The translations under genes were made by a program, and so were the position numbers. Under the pieces are notes generated by a model. That model made no database searches. It saw nothing but the letters and a program-made list of their open reading frames with translations, and had not been told where the DNA came from. Positions 1 through 5,916 of a DNA stretch of 6,625 nt are shown here, one piece after another; positions within the stretch are counted from its first letter, which is position 1, and every line of letters begins with the position of its first letter. This stretch comes from Defluviitaleaceae bacterium (lineage in GTDB: Bacteria > Bacillota_A > Clostridia > Lachnospirales > WQUN01), in assembly GCA_009779525.1 (NCBI GenBank), contig WREB01000070.1, positions 1-6,625 of the forward strand, read 5' to 3'.

Positions 1-1131
1 CCCCCCTTCGTTTATTTCGACGCTGTGCGCGCACGCGGGCGACTTGCAAAAGCCGCAGCCCCTGGTTTCGTTTAAAACGTATTCTTCCCGCAAATCGTCC
101 GGAAGCCCGGCGACGACACGCGGGAGGTCCGCCATTTCGGCTAGGAGCATTCGGACGACCAATCCCGAAATCCCTATCTGCGCGCGGAATATCCTTTGCT
201 TTTTTTTCTTTAGGACATAGTCGAAGGAGCAGCTGCCCCTTTGCCTGTTTAAGTTTGTCTCAAGCCTGCAGCCGCGGTCGGTAAGCCGTCCGTCGAGCTT
301 AAGCAGCCATTTGGCCGCGTCTTTTTGAAGCGTCCCGGCGAAGTCCCCGACGGTTATTGTTTGCGGCGAAGGCTTGGGGCTTAATAACGGATAAAAATCG
401 CAGCGCATGAACGCCCTTTCGTATTCGCGCGGCTTGTCCCTGATGTTGGATTGGGAGAGCGCCATCAGCTTCAATCCGACGATAACGGATTCGTCGCGCC
501 TGTAGCGTATCTTTAAAGCGCTTTTTTCGCTTAAGGCGGTTTTTAACGGATCGTCCGAATCCGCCCCGCCTTCGCGCTCGAAGCTAAAACCCGTCCCGGC
601 CAAAAAACCCATCAGCTCGAGCCTGCGCGCCTCCTTTATTTTTGCGGCGCCCGTATCGGCCCTGCGCAGATCCTTCGGCTCGACCGTAAGCGACGCTTGC
701 GGCGATACGGATAGCCTTCCGAAATTTCCGATCGAAAAAAGCAGCGTCGCAAGTTCGCCGATCACCGGATAATAAACGCCTATATGCGCCTCCGCCGCGT
801 AGCCGGAGCTTTTCGGCGTCGTAAAGCGTTCTTTGTCCGCCGCGATGCTGTCGTATAAAAAAAGCAAAAACGACCGGAACGAATCGATCGCCTTGATCAG
901 TTCGGTATGCCTAAGACCTAGCGTAAATTTTTCCGCGAACACGAAATCCTCCGGCGCGCGCGGGACGACAATCGCCTTTAAGTAAGCGCATATTCCCGAA
1001 AGATCCGGTTTGATGTTTTTGGAAAGGAATTCGTACACCCGCAATCCCCCGTTTTTTTCGTTAATTTCGAAAATTTTTCGGCCGTTCGAATATATCAAGT
1101 AAAAAGGCGAAAACGCGTCATATATTTCCAC
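1..1131 (-). CDS. Uncharacterised protein with C-terminal cysteine cluster (3' end beyond window)
   Basis: This is an open frame of 377 codons with no internal stop that leaves the window at position 1. I chose the GTG at 1129-1131 because an in-frame TAA lies only two codons upstream and no other start fits before it. A modest AAGG at 1142-1145 sits 10 bases ahead. The protein begins VEIYDAFSPFYLIYSNGRKI (first residue read as Met) and mixes aliphatic, aromatic and basic residues, with no signal peptide or clear membrane segment, so it is probably cytoplasmic. Visible points are a RCDFYPLL segment near residue 244, a KKKKQR basic patch near residue 311, and a CX2CX4C cluster near residues 360-367 (CGFCKSPAC) that may continue past the edge and could bind metal. 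I cannot assign a family or function. It starts 20 bases after the last stop of the decayed regulator remnant, so the two probably formed an operon. Confidence 0.75.
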   Translation of the reverse strand, partial: MEIYDAFSPFYLIYSNGRKIFEINEKNGGLRVYEFLSKNIKPDLSGICAYLKAIVVPRAPEDFVFAEKFTLGLRHTELIKAIDSFRSFLLFLYDSIAADKERFTTPKSSGYAAEAHIGVYYPVIGELATLLFSIGNFGRLSVSPQASLTVEPKDLRRADTGAAKIKEARRLELMGFLAGTGFSFEREGGADSDDPLKTALSEKSALKIRYRRDESVIVGLKLMALSQSNIRDKPREYERAFMRCDFYPLLSPKPSPQTITVGDFAGTLQKDAAKWLLKLDGRLTDRGCRLETNLNRQRGSCSFDYVLKKKKQRIFRAQIGISGLVVRMLLAEMADLPRVVAGLPDDLREEYVLNETRGCGFCKSPACAHSVEINEGG

Positions 1132-1151
1132 AAAATTTTAACCTTGAAGAT

Positions 1152-1444
1152 TTACGCGTACTCGCCGTAGGAGCTGTAATAATTAAATGCGGCGACCCCG
1201 CGTTCGAGGATCGCCGCCCTAAAAAGATCGAAGCATTCGCCGTCTTTGCAACCCCAATCCGAAAATCCACGCAAAGCCAGTCGTGCGCCGTCTTGCCGAA
1301 GAGCGCCGAAAATTTTTGCAACGCTTTATTCGGGTCGTCCGTCTTTAAAACGGAAAGTCCGTGCAGCGCCGCCAGCTCCCTCGCGGTTACGGCGTCCCTG
1401 CGCGGCAAGACGTAAACGATGTCAAGCAGCCTGTTGATTTGCAT
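1152..1444 (-). pseudogene. Remnant of a YafY-like HTH/WYL-domain transcription regulator
   Basis: Intact relatives are DNA-binding regulators of about 300 residues, with an N-terminal winged helix-turn-helix and a C-terminal WYL ligand-sensing domain. Here the frame from ATG 1442-1444 reads MQINRLLDIVYVLPRRDAVT, then ARELAALHGLSV, which is the usual N-terminal half of that HTH. It then jumps to LKTDDPNKALQKFSALFGKT and AHDWLCVDF, which in relatives lies after the HTH and linker, so roughly 65-75 codons appear to be missing. Near 1260 the frame breaks by one base: after VDF the expected continuation is found in another frame as DWGCKDGECFDLFRAAILER and NYYSSYGEYA, ending at TAA 1152-1154. The rest of the WYL domain, including its Trp-Tyr-Leu core, is gone. 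Without the frame switch the ATG frame runs to TGA at 1118, giving 108 residues with an unrelated tail. A small functional protein is possible but unlikely given three independent lesions. Confidence 0.8.
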
Positions 1445-1475
1445 CCGTCAGCCAACCATATGTTCGATTGGCGTA

Positions 1476-1504
1476 AATTTACCACACGCGCAAGCCCGTT
1501 GCAA
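1476..1504 (-). promoter_or_regulatory. Predicted sigma-70-type promoter for the regulator remnant and downstream gene
   Basis: On the minus strand, TTGCAA (1499-1504) and TAAATT (1476-1481) are separated by exactly 17 bases. Each matches the vegetative consensus at four of six positions. Transcription would begin about 25 bases before the ATG at 1444. I see no convincing intrinsic terminator between the chemoreceptor stop at 1529 and this point, so read-through from the chemoreceptor gene is also possible. The prediction rests on spacing and partial consensus only. Confidence 0.35.
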
Positions 1505-1528
1505 ACGGCGCCGCAAAAAATCTGCGTT

Positions 1529-4129
1529 TTATTTTTTCAGGTTGAAGACCGCGGTCATGCCTTTGAGCACGTCCGACTGGCTCGCCAGTTCCTGCGAAGC
1601 GGATGCGGATTCTTCGGCGGTGGCCGAATTGTTTTGCACGACGTCGGTGATCTGGTTGATTCCGGTCATCACCTCGCCAATCGCAAGCGCCTGCTCGTCG
1701 GACGACTTCGAGATCCCCGCTATGATGTCGGCGACCCTGCCGGCTTCCTTCACGATCGATTTCAACGCCTCGTCGGTTTGGTTAGCGACGCCGGTGCCTT
1801 CGTTGACCCGGTCGATCGCTTCCTCGATCAGCTCGGCGGTCTCCCTCGCCGAGAGCTGCGTCTTGCCAGCTAAGCTCCTGACTTCGCCCGCTACGACCGA
1901 GAACCCCCTGCCGTGCTCCCCCGCGCGGGCCGCTTCGACGGCGGCGTTAAGCGCGAGCAGGTTCGTTTGGAACGCTATGTCGTCGATAACCTTGATGATC
2001 TTCGAAATCCTGCCGGAAGACTCCTTTATCCCGTTCATCGAGCCGAGCATTTTTTCCATGTCCTCGTTGCCCTTTACCGCGTACGATTTCAAGTCGCCGG
2101 CGAGCCTGCTCGCGTCCTTGGCGTCGTTCGCGTTTTGCTCGGTGTTTTCGTTGATCGTGTGGATCGTGGCGTTTAACTCCTCGACCGACGAAGCCTGTTC
2201 TGTCGCGCCGGTGGCGAGCGTCATGCTGCTGTCCGAAATTATTTTAGCGCCCGCGGCGACTTGCTCGGACGCGGAGGCAATGCTTGAAATCACCGTGTTA
2301 AACTTGTCGATGATGTTAAGCAGGGCGTTCTTTATGTCGGAAAACTTGCCGACGTATTCGCGCGTGATGTCGCGGTCGAAATCGTCGCTTGCCAGCGCGC
2401 CAAGCGTTTCGGATATCTCCTCGATATATGACGAAATATTCGTCACGGTTTTGTTTATGGATTCCTTTATCGTCAGGAAGTCGCCCCTGTAGTCGCCCGT
2501 CATCTTGTAGTCGAATATGCCTTCGGAGACGTTTTCCATCACCGTCCGCGCCTCGTCGATCGGCGCGATTATGGCTTCCATCAGGTTGTTGAGTTCGCTC
2601 ATGAGGCTGGCCCAGTCGCCCTTGTATTTGGCGACGTCGACTCGGCTTGACAAATTTCCGTTCGAGGCGTCCTGCACGAGCGACGCGATGTCCTTGTAGA
2701 GCGACGTGAGGTTGCCTCGCATGTTGTTGACCGCTTCGTTCATTACGGCTTTTTTTCCGGGCAGGGGCGCGACGTCGGCTTCGAAGTCGCCCGTTCCGAA
2801 TTTGCCGATGCATTCCATAAACCCGAGCACGTCGCCGATTATTCCCTGGATTATTTTGTTTATGCTTTCGGTTATGTCCTTATACGAGCCTTCGAAACGC
2901 GCTCCGTCGAGCGTGGCCTCGATGTCGCCCTCCCTGAAGCTTTCGCCCAGCTCGTTCGCTTCGGTCGCCAGCGCGTTAATCACCTTGATCATGTCGGCGA
3001 AACTTTTTGCGAGCAGACCCGTCTCGTCCTTGGCGGTCGTGTCGATGTTGACGTTGAGCTTGCCCCTGGCGACGCTTCCCGCTATTTCGACGAGTTTAGT
3101 GATGGGCTTGCTTATCAGGTTGGATAGGTAAAAAGCGAGCAAGACGGCTGCGATTATCCCGACTAGTATTATGATTATCGTGACGACCATCGCCGACGTC
3201 GCGTTGCTGATGGTGATGTCGGCGTTTTCAAGCGAGGAAGACTCGATGTTTGAGACGAGCGCGGTCACCGATGAAAGCGCGTCGCCGCTATAATTTTTGC
3301 CTTGATTCATCAGGCTTTCGCGCTTGTCCATGCATACGACGAACTCGTCGAGGTCCTTCCTGTAGGCGCCGAGCGCGTCAAGCATCGCCGCGGCGGTGTC
3401 TATGTTGTATTGCAAGGCGCTTCCCGCGTGGAACTCGGTCAGCACCTCGACGGTCTCGTCGAAGAACGCCATGTTTTCGCCGATACGCGAAATGTCAAGC
3501 GATTTGAACATAACCTCGAACGAGCTTCCGATTTGGTTTAGCCTGTTTGATATGTCCACGCCCTGCTCGATGCGGCTGACCCGGCGGAGCCTCGCGGAAT
3601 CCTCGATTTCTTGGGAAGCCTCCTCCGTAAGGAGTTCGATTTGATAGTCGAATATGTTCATGCTTAGGCCGGTCAGTTTCCGCTGGTTTTTATTGGCGTC
3701 GTCTATCAATATGTTCAGTTCGTCGTTGAGCGCGAGTATCTGCTTGATGTTCTTTTCCCACGCGCTTATGTTGCCCGCGACGGCGTCGACGTCGCCCTTG
3801 AGAAAGGCAAGGCTCGCGTTTTCGTTGATGTAGTTTTCCATTTCGCCTATAACTTTGGCGCAGCTTTCGATATCGTCAAGGATGTCGTCGATCACCTGGC
3901 CGTCGAACGAAAAGTTTATGATGTTGACGCCGGCGTTAACCTGGGAAAAATAATCGACGAGCCTCGTCCCGAGCGTTTGGATCTGCACCTCGGAACGCAT
4001 TTTTTTCGCGCTTTCGTTTATCGACAGGTTGGAAAGCTCCACGAAGATGGAAAATGCGAAGATAAGTAAAATCATCAGACCGAAAGACAACAGGATCTTT
4101 GTCCGGATCTTGAAATTTTTCATAGCCAT
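1529..4129 (-). CDS. Methyl-accepting chemotaxis protein with extended HAMP array
   Basis: This is a transmembrane chemoreceptor that would control CheA kinase through CheW. The 866 residues contain a first membrane helix (about 10-30), a mainly helical extracytoplasmic sensor region of about 280 residues (31-311), a second membrane helix (about 313-335), and a HAMP domain (336-388) followed by five more HAMP-like units to about 611. The cytoplasmic signalling hairpin occupies 612-866. Its tip is unmistakable: IAFQTNLLALNAAVEAARAG, then EHGRGFSVVAGEVRSLA (718-754). Likely methylation helices are near ATEQASSVEEL (642-652) and SATAEESASASQEL (835-848). There is no C-terminal NWETF-type CheR tether, so adaptation enzymes would act without it. 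The first ATG (4127-4129) almost touches a run of eight G at 4131-4138; the second ATG (4121-4123, Met3) has better spacing and gives the usual MKNFKIRTK beginning, so it may be the true start. The gene is complete. The ligand cannot be read from the sequence. Confidence 0.95.
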   Translation of the reverse strand: MAMKNFKIRTKILLSFGLMILLIFAFSIFVELSNLSINESAKKMRSEVQIQTLGTRLVDYFSQVNAGVNIINFSFDGQVIDDILDDIESCAKVIGEMENYINENASLAFLKGDVDAVAGNISAWEKNIKQILALNDELNILIDDANKNQRKLTGLSMNIFDYQIELLTEEASQEIEDSARLRRVSRIEQGVDISNRLNQIGSSFEVMFKSLDISRIGENMAFFDETVEVLTEFHAGSALQYNIDTAAAMLDALGAYRKDLDEFVVCMDKRESLMNQGKNYSGDALSSVTALVSNIESSSLENADITISNATSAMVVTIIIILVGIIAAVLLAFYLSNLISKPITKLVEIAGSVARGKLNVNIDTTAKDETGLLAKSFADMIKVINALATEANELGESFREGDIEATLDGARFEGSYKDITESINKIIQGIIGDVLGFMECIGKFGTGDFEADVAPLPGKKAVMNEAVNNMRGNLTSLYKDIASLVQDASNGNLSSRVDVAKYKGDWASLMSELNNLMEAIIAPIDEARTVMENVSEGIFDYKMTGDYRGDFLTIKESINKTVTNISSYIEEISETLGALASDDFDRDITREYVGKFSDIKNALLNIIDKFNTVISSIASASEQVAAGAKIISDSSMTLATGATEQASSVEELNATIHTINENTEQNANDAKDASRLAGDLKSYAVKGNEDMEKMLGSMNGIKESSGRISKIIKVIDDIAFQTNLLALNAAVEAARAGEHGRGFSVVAGEVRSLAGKTQLSARETAELIEEAIDRVNEGTGVANQTDEALKSIVKEAGRVADIIAGISKSSDEQALAIGEVMTGINQITDVVQNNSATAEESASASQELASQSDVLKGMTAVFNLKK
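2297..3124 (-). other. HAMP domain plus five HAMP-like repeats within the chemoreceptor
   Basis: Residues 336-611 form six consecutive units. Each has a short Gly/Asp-hydrophobic turn between two amphipathic helices. The turn falls at GKL (356), GDI (401), GDF (447), GNL (491), GIF (537) and DDF (584, Phe), giving spacings of 45, 46, 44, 46 and 45 residues. Downstream of several turns a second pattern recurs, for example FEGSYKDITESIN, YKGDWASLMSELN and YRGDFLTIKESIN. The first unit, just after the second membrane helix, is the canonical HAMP. The others are more divergent and look like the poly-HAMP arrangement known from some receptors. They would lengthen the coiled-coil relay between membrane and kinase-control tip. 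Confidence 0.7.
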
Positions 4130-4130
4130 G

Positions 4131-4138
4131 CCCCCCCC
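4131..4138 (-). promoter_or_regulatory. Eight-G tract acting as, or replacing, the chemoreceptor ribosome binding site
   Basis: On the minus strand, eight consecutive G precede the chemoreceptor start region: one base before ATG 4127-4129 and seven bases before ATG 4121-4123. No purine-mixed Shine-Dalgarno such as AGGAGG is visible, so this tract is the only candidate to pair with the 16S rRNA tail. The spacing favours the second ATG. Confidence 0.4.
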
Positions 4139-4185
4139 GGTATACTAGCTATCGATATTCGGTTATATTTGCGGCGTTCCCGCGT

Positions 4186-4214
4186 ATACTAAACGCAACC
4201 GCGCAATTTGTAAA
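4186..4214 (-). promoter_or_regulatory. Predicted promoter of the chemoreceptor gene
   Basis: On the minus strand, TTTACA (4209-4214; five of six consensus positions) and TAGTAT (4186-4191; four of six) are separated by exactly 17 bases. The transcript would have a leader of roughly 50 bases. I looked for the flagellar sigma factor pattern (TAAA, about 15 bases, then a CCGATA-like -10) and did not find it, so vegetative transcription is the better reading. Confidence 0.45.
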
Positions 4215-4243
4215 TAAAAACATGCGGGGTTAAAACCGCGCCC

Positions 4244-4272
4244 TTTACACGCCAAAATTTACGGAATATCAT
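4244..4272 (+). promoter_or_regulatory. Predicted promoter of the flavoprotein-kinase gene pair
   Basis: TTTACA (4244-4249) and TATCAT (4267-4272) each match the vegetative consensus at five of six positions and are separated by exactly 17 bases. Transcription would start near 4279, leaving a leader of about 100 bases before the TTG start at 4381. A weaker alternative with the same spacing is TTGTAA (4208-4213) and TAAAAC (4231-4236); its -35 overlaps that of the divergent chemoreceptor promoter. Confidence 0.55.
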
Positions 4273-4298
4273 GTTCGGCGCGGCAGAATCGTCCGCAC

Positions 4299-4361
4299 AT
4301 GAAAATGGAATTGCCAAACAAAATTCAAATGAACGCGCGGAACGCATCCGTTAATCATTAG
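4299..4361 (+). CDS. Possible 20-codon leader ORF
   Basis: Within the predicted leader of the flavoprotein transcript, ATG 4299-4301 opens a frame of 20 codons, MKMELPNKIQMNARNASVNH, ending at TAG 4359-4361. The stop lies seven bases before the Shine-Dalgarno of the next gene. It has no good ribosome binding site of its own and no run of one amino acid that would suggest attenuation. Chance is a serious alternative. Confidence 0.15.
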   Translation: MKMELPNKIQMNARNASVNH

Positions 4362-4368
4362 CGTAGGC

Positions 4369-4374
4369 GGAGGG
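4369..4374 (+). promoter_or_regulatory. Strong ribosome binding site deciding a TTG start
   Basis: GGAGGG lies six bases before TTG 4381-4383. It supports the uncommon TTG start codon, which also yields the expected N-terminus of a flavodoxin fold, a first beta strand running straight into the phosphate-binding loop. No in-frame ATG exists nearby. Confidence 0.8.
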
Positions 4375-4380
4375 ACTTCT

Positions 4381-5082
4381 TTGAAAAAATATGTGGTGTT
4401 CCACGGAAGCCCGCGAAAAAGGAACACATACCACGCTATAAAGATTTTTTTAAGCGAGCTCGAGAAATTCAACGACGTAAAGATCACCGAGTTCTTTTTT
4501 CCGAAGGACCTTCCGGTCTTTTGCGCGGGCTGCACGCTCTGCTTCAGCGGGTTTCGCGACAAATGCCCGAACGCGGCGCACTCGAACCCGATCGTCGAAG
4601 CGATGCTCGGGGCCGACGCCTTGATTTTCGCCACGCCGCACTACGGCGCCGGCGGGGTTCCCGGATCGTTGCAATCCCTTTTCGACCATCTGGGCTTTTT
4701 GACGCTCACCGTTTCGCCGGAAGCGGCGATGTTCAAAAAAAAGGCTTTTGTCTTGACGACGGGCGCCGGTTCGGCGGGCGCGAAAAAACATATAAAAGAT
4801 TTTTTGATCCGCTGCGGGATAAACCGCGTCGGCTCGCTTGGCCTCAGGATGCTCGCCGACAAGTGGGACAACATGCCGGGGGCGAGGCAGGTAAAATTCG
4901 AGCGGTCGCTTCGTGCGGCCGCCAAAAAGTTTTACCTCGTAAAAAAGGGGCGCCCGTACATTTCGGCAGTCGTCTTCTTCTACGCGGCCAAGCATATAAT
5001 AATGAAAAGGTACGTCGGGGAGGGAAACTATCCGTACGACAACTGGCTGGCAAAGGGATATTTTAAGAAACGGCCGTTTTGA
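4381..5082 (+). CDS. Flavodoxin-fold NAD(P)H-dependent FMN reductase-like protein with CX2CX2CX7C motif
   Basis: This 233-residue cytoplasmic protein belongs to the FMN-reductase/flavodoxin-like group. It starts at TTG with a strong GGAGGG ahead. A first beta strand, KKYVVFHGSPRKRNT (residues 2-16), contains the GSPRK-x-NT loop that holds the FMN phosphate. The cysteines C48, C51, C54 and C62 (CAGCTLC, then KCP) form CX2CX2CX7C. Next come ADALIFATPHYGAGGVPGSL (78-97), the usual strand and flavin-ring loop with the P-x-Y-x-x-x-x-P pattern, then FDHLGFL and a KAFVLTTGAGSAG strand (121-133). The C-terminus, about residues 180-233, is basic and aromatic and ends DNWLAKGYFKKRPF. The cysteine spacing matches the compact motif of iron-sulfur flavoproteins, so it may carry a [4Fe-4S] cluster, although many relatives with similar cysteines are untested. 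The electron donor and acceptor are unknown. It is followed 39 bases later by the kinase gene and is probably co-transcribed with it. Confidence 0.88.
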   Translation: MKKYVVFHGSPRKRNTYHAIKIFLSELEKFNDVKITEFFFPKDLPVFCAGCTLCFSGFRDKCPNAAHSNPIVEAMLGADALIFATPHYGAGGVPGSLQSLFDHLGFLTLTVSPEAAMFKKKAFVLTTGAGSAGAKKHIKDFLIRCGINRVGSLGLRMLADKWDNMPGARQVKFERSLRAAAKKFYLVKKGRPYISAVVFFYAAKHIIMKRYVGEGNYPYDNWLAKGYFKKRPF

Positions 5083-5121
5083 AGGCGCGGCCGGAAAAAA
5101 ATATTTTGGCGGCGTATTGAA

Positions 5122-5907
5122 ATGAACGATAAAAAAGTAAGCCCCGAATCGATCGGCTGCCCCGAAGCGCTGCGCTTGATTTTACGCGGAGCAAAAATAA
5201 CCGATAGAAGCTGCTCGCGGGAGGCGGTCGTTTACTTCGTCGACAAGGACGAAGGTTACTTCCTGAAGTCGGCGAGTAAAGGCGCGCTTAGCCGCGAGGC
5301 TGAAATGACGCGCTTTTTTTACGGGAAGGGTCTTTCCGCCGAAGTCGTCGGTTATTTCTCGGACGAGCGCGATTGGATGCTCACGAGAAAAATCGCGGGC
5401 CGCGACTGCACGGACGAAACGCATCTTTCGGAACCCGAGCTCCTATGTGAAGCGCTCGCCAATAATTTGCTTATGCTTCATTCAACCGATGCCGCCGGCT
5501 GCCCCGTCCCGGACCATACCTCGCGGTACCTTGCTTCGGCGAAGCATCGAATGGAAAACGGCCTTTACGAAACGGAGCATTTTCCCGACAACTGGGGCTA
5601 TGCGAACGCAGGCGAAGCCTGGGGCGTAGTCGAGACACGCGGGCGTCTGCTTGAAACGGACACGCTCCTGCACGGCGACTATTGCCTGCCCAACGTAATC
5701 CTCGACGGCTGGCGCTTCGGCGGTTTCGTCGACGTGGGATGCGGCGGAGTCGGCGACAGGCACGTCGATTTGTTTTGGGCGCTTTGGTCGCTATCGTTTA
5801 ACTTAAAGACCGACAGATACAACGACCGGTTTATCGAAGCGTACGGCCGCGGACGAATCGATTTCGAAAAATTGCGGACGGTGGCCGCCGTTGAAGTCTT
5901 CAGTTGA
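5122..5907 (+). CDS. APH(3')-like aminoglycoside phosphotransferase family protein
   Basis: The 261-residue product has the fold of small-molecule kinases that transfer phosphate from ATP to a hydroxyl group, classically the 3'-OH of kanamycin-type aminoglycosides. Visible landmarks are the ATP-anchoring Lys in YFLK (K49), the paired Glu in SREAEM (E59), a hinge-like segment WMLTRKIAGRD (85-95), the catalytic loop HGDYCLPN (184-191) with the base D186 and metal ligand N191, and GFVDVG (201-206) carrying the second metal ligand D204. The segment GVGDRHVDLFWALWSL (209-224) matches the family's pattern after that loop. Length is normal for APH(3') enzymes, about 260-270 residues, so the gene is intact. 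A GGCGG at 5108-5112, nine bases before the ATG, is the likely ribosome site. Codon use resembles the neighbours, which suggests a resident gene rather than a recently acquired one. Actual drug resistance is not shown; a different natural substrate is possible. Confidence 0.88.
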   Translation: MNDKKVSPESIGCPEALRLILRGAKITDRSCSREAVVYFVDKDEGYFLKSASKGALSREAEMTRFFYGKGLSAEVVGYFSDERDWMLTRKIAGRDCTDETHLSEPELLCEALANNLLMLHSTDAAGCPVPDHTSRYLASAKHRMENGLYETEHFPDNWGYANAGEAWGVVETRGRLLETDTLLHGDYCLPNVILDGWRFGGFVDVGCGGVGDRHVDLFWALWSLSFNLKTDRYNDRFIEAYGRGRIDFEKLRTVAAVEVFS

Positions 5908-5916
5908 TTTTATCTA

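Noticed and set aside
1512..1538. Terminator-like CGCA/TGCG hairpin followed by a T-rich stretch, reading on the plus strand
   Set aside because: The stem is only four base pairs and no plus-strand gene ends there; on the minus strand, where the chemoreceptor transcript ends, the hairpin is not followed by a T tract.
1419..2492. Long open frame of 357 codons on the plus strand, opposite the chemoreceptor gene
   Set aside because: It is antisense to the highly conserved chemoreceptor signalling domain, its product is Ser/Ala/Leu-rich without a recognisable motif, and the openness follows from the biased codon use of the real gene.
4140..4200. Flagellar sigma-factor promoter for the chemoreceptor, suggested by CCGAATAT on the minus strand
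   Set aside because: The -10-like element carries an extra base compared with CCGATAT and there is no TAAA about 15 bases upstream.
4450..5066. Open frames of about 180 codons on both strands overlapping the flavoprotein gene
   Set aside because: The translations are very Arg-rich and low in complexity, typical of out-of-frame reading of GC-rich codons; the flavoprotein frame has clear family motifs and a strong ribosome site.
5083..5121. Hairpin (GCCG/CGGC around an A/T-rich centre) between the flavoprotein and kinase genes, as a possible terminator
   Set aside because: The stem is four base pairs with a long loop and no T tract follows, so it does not argue against co-transcription.
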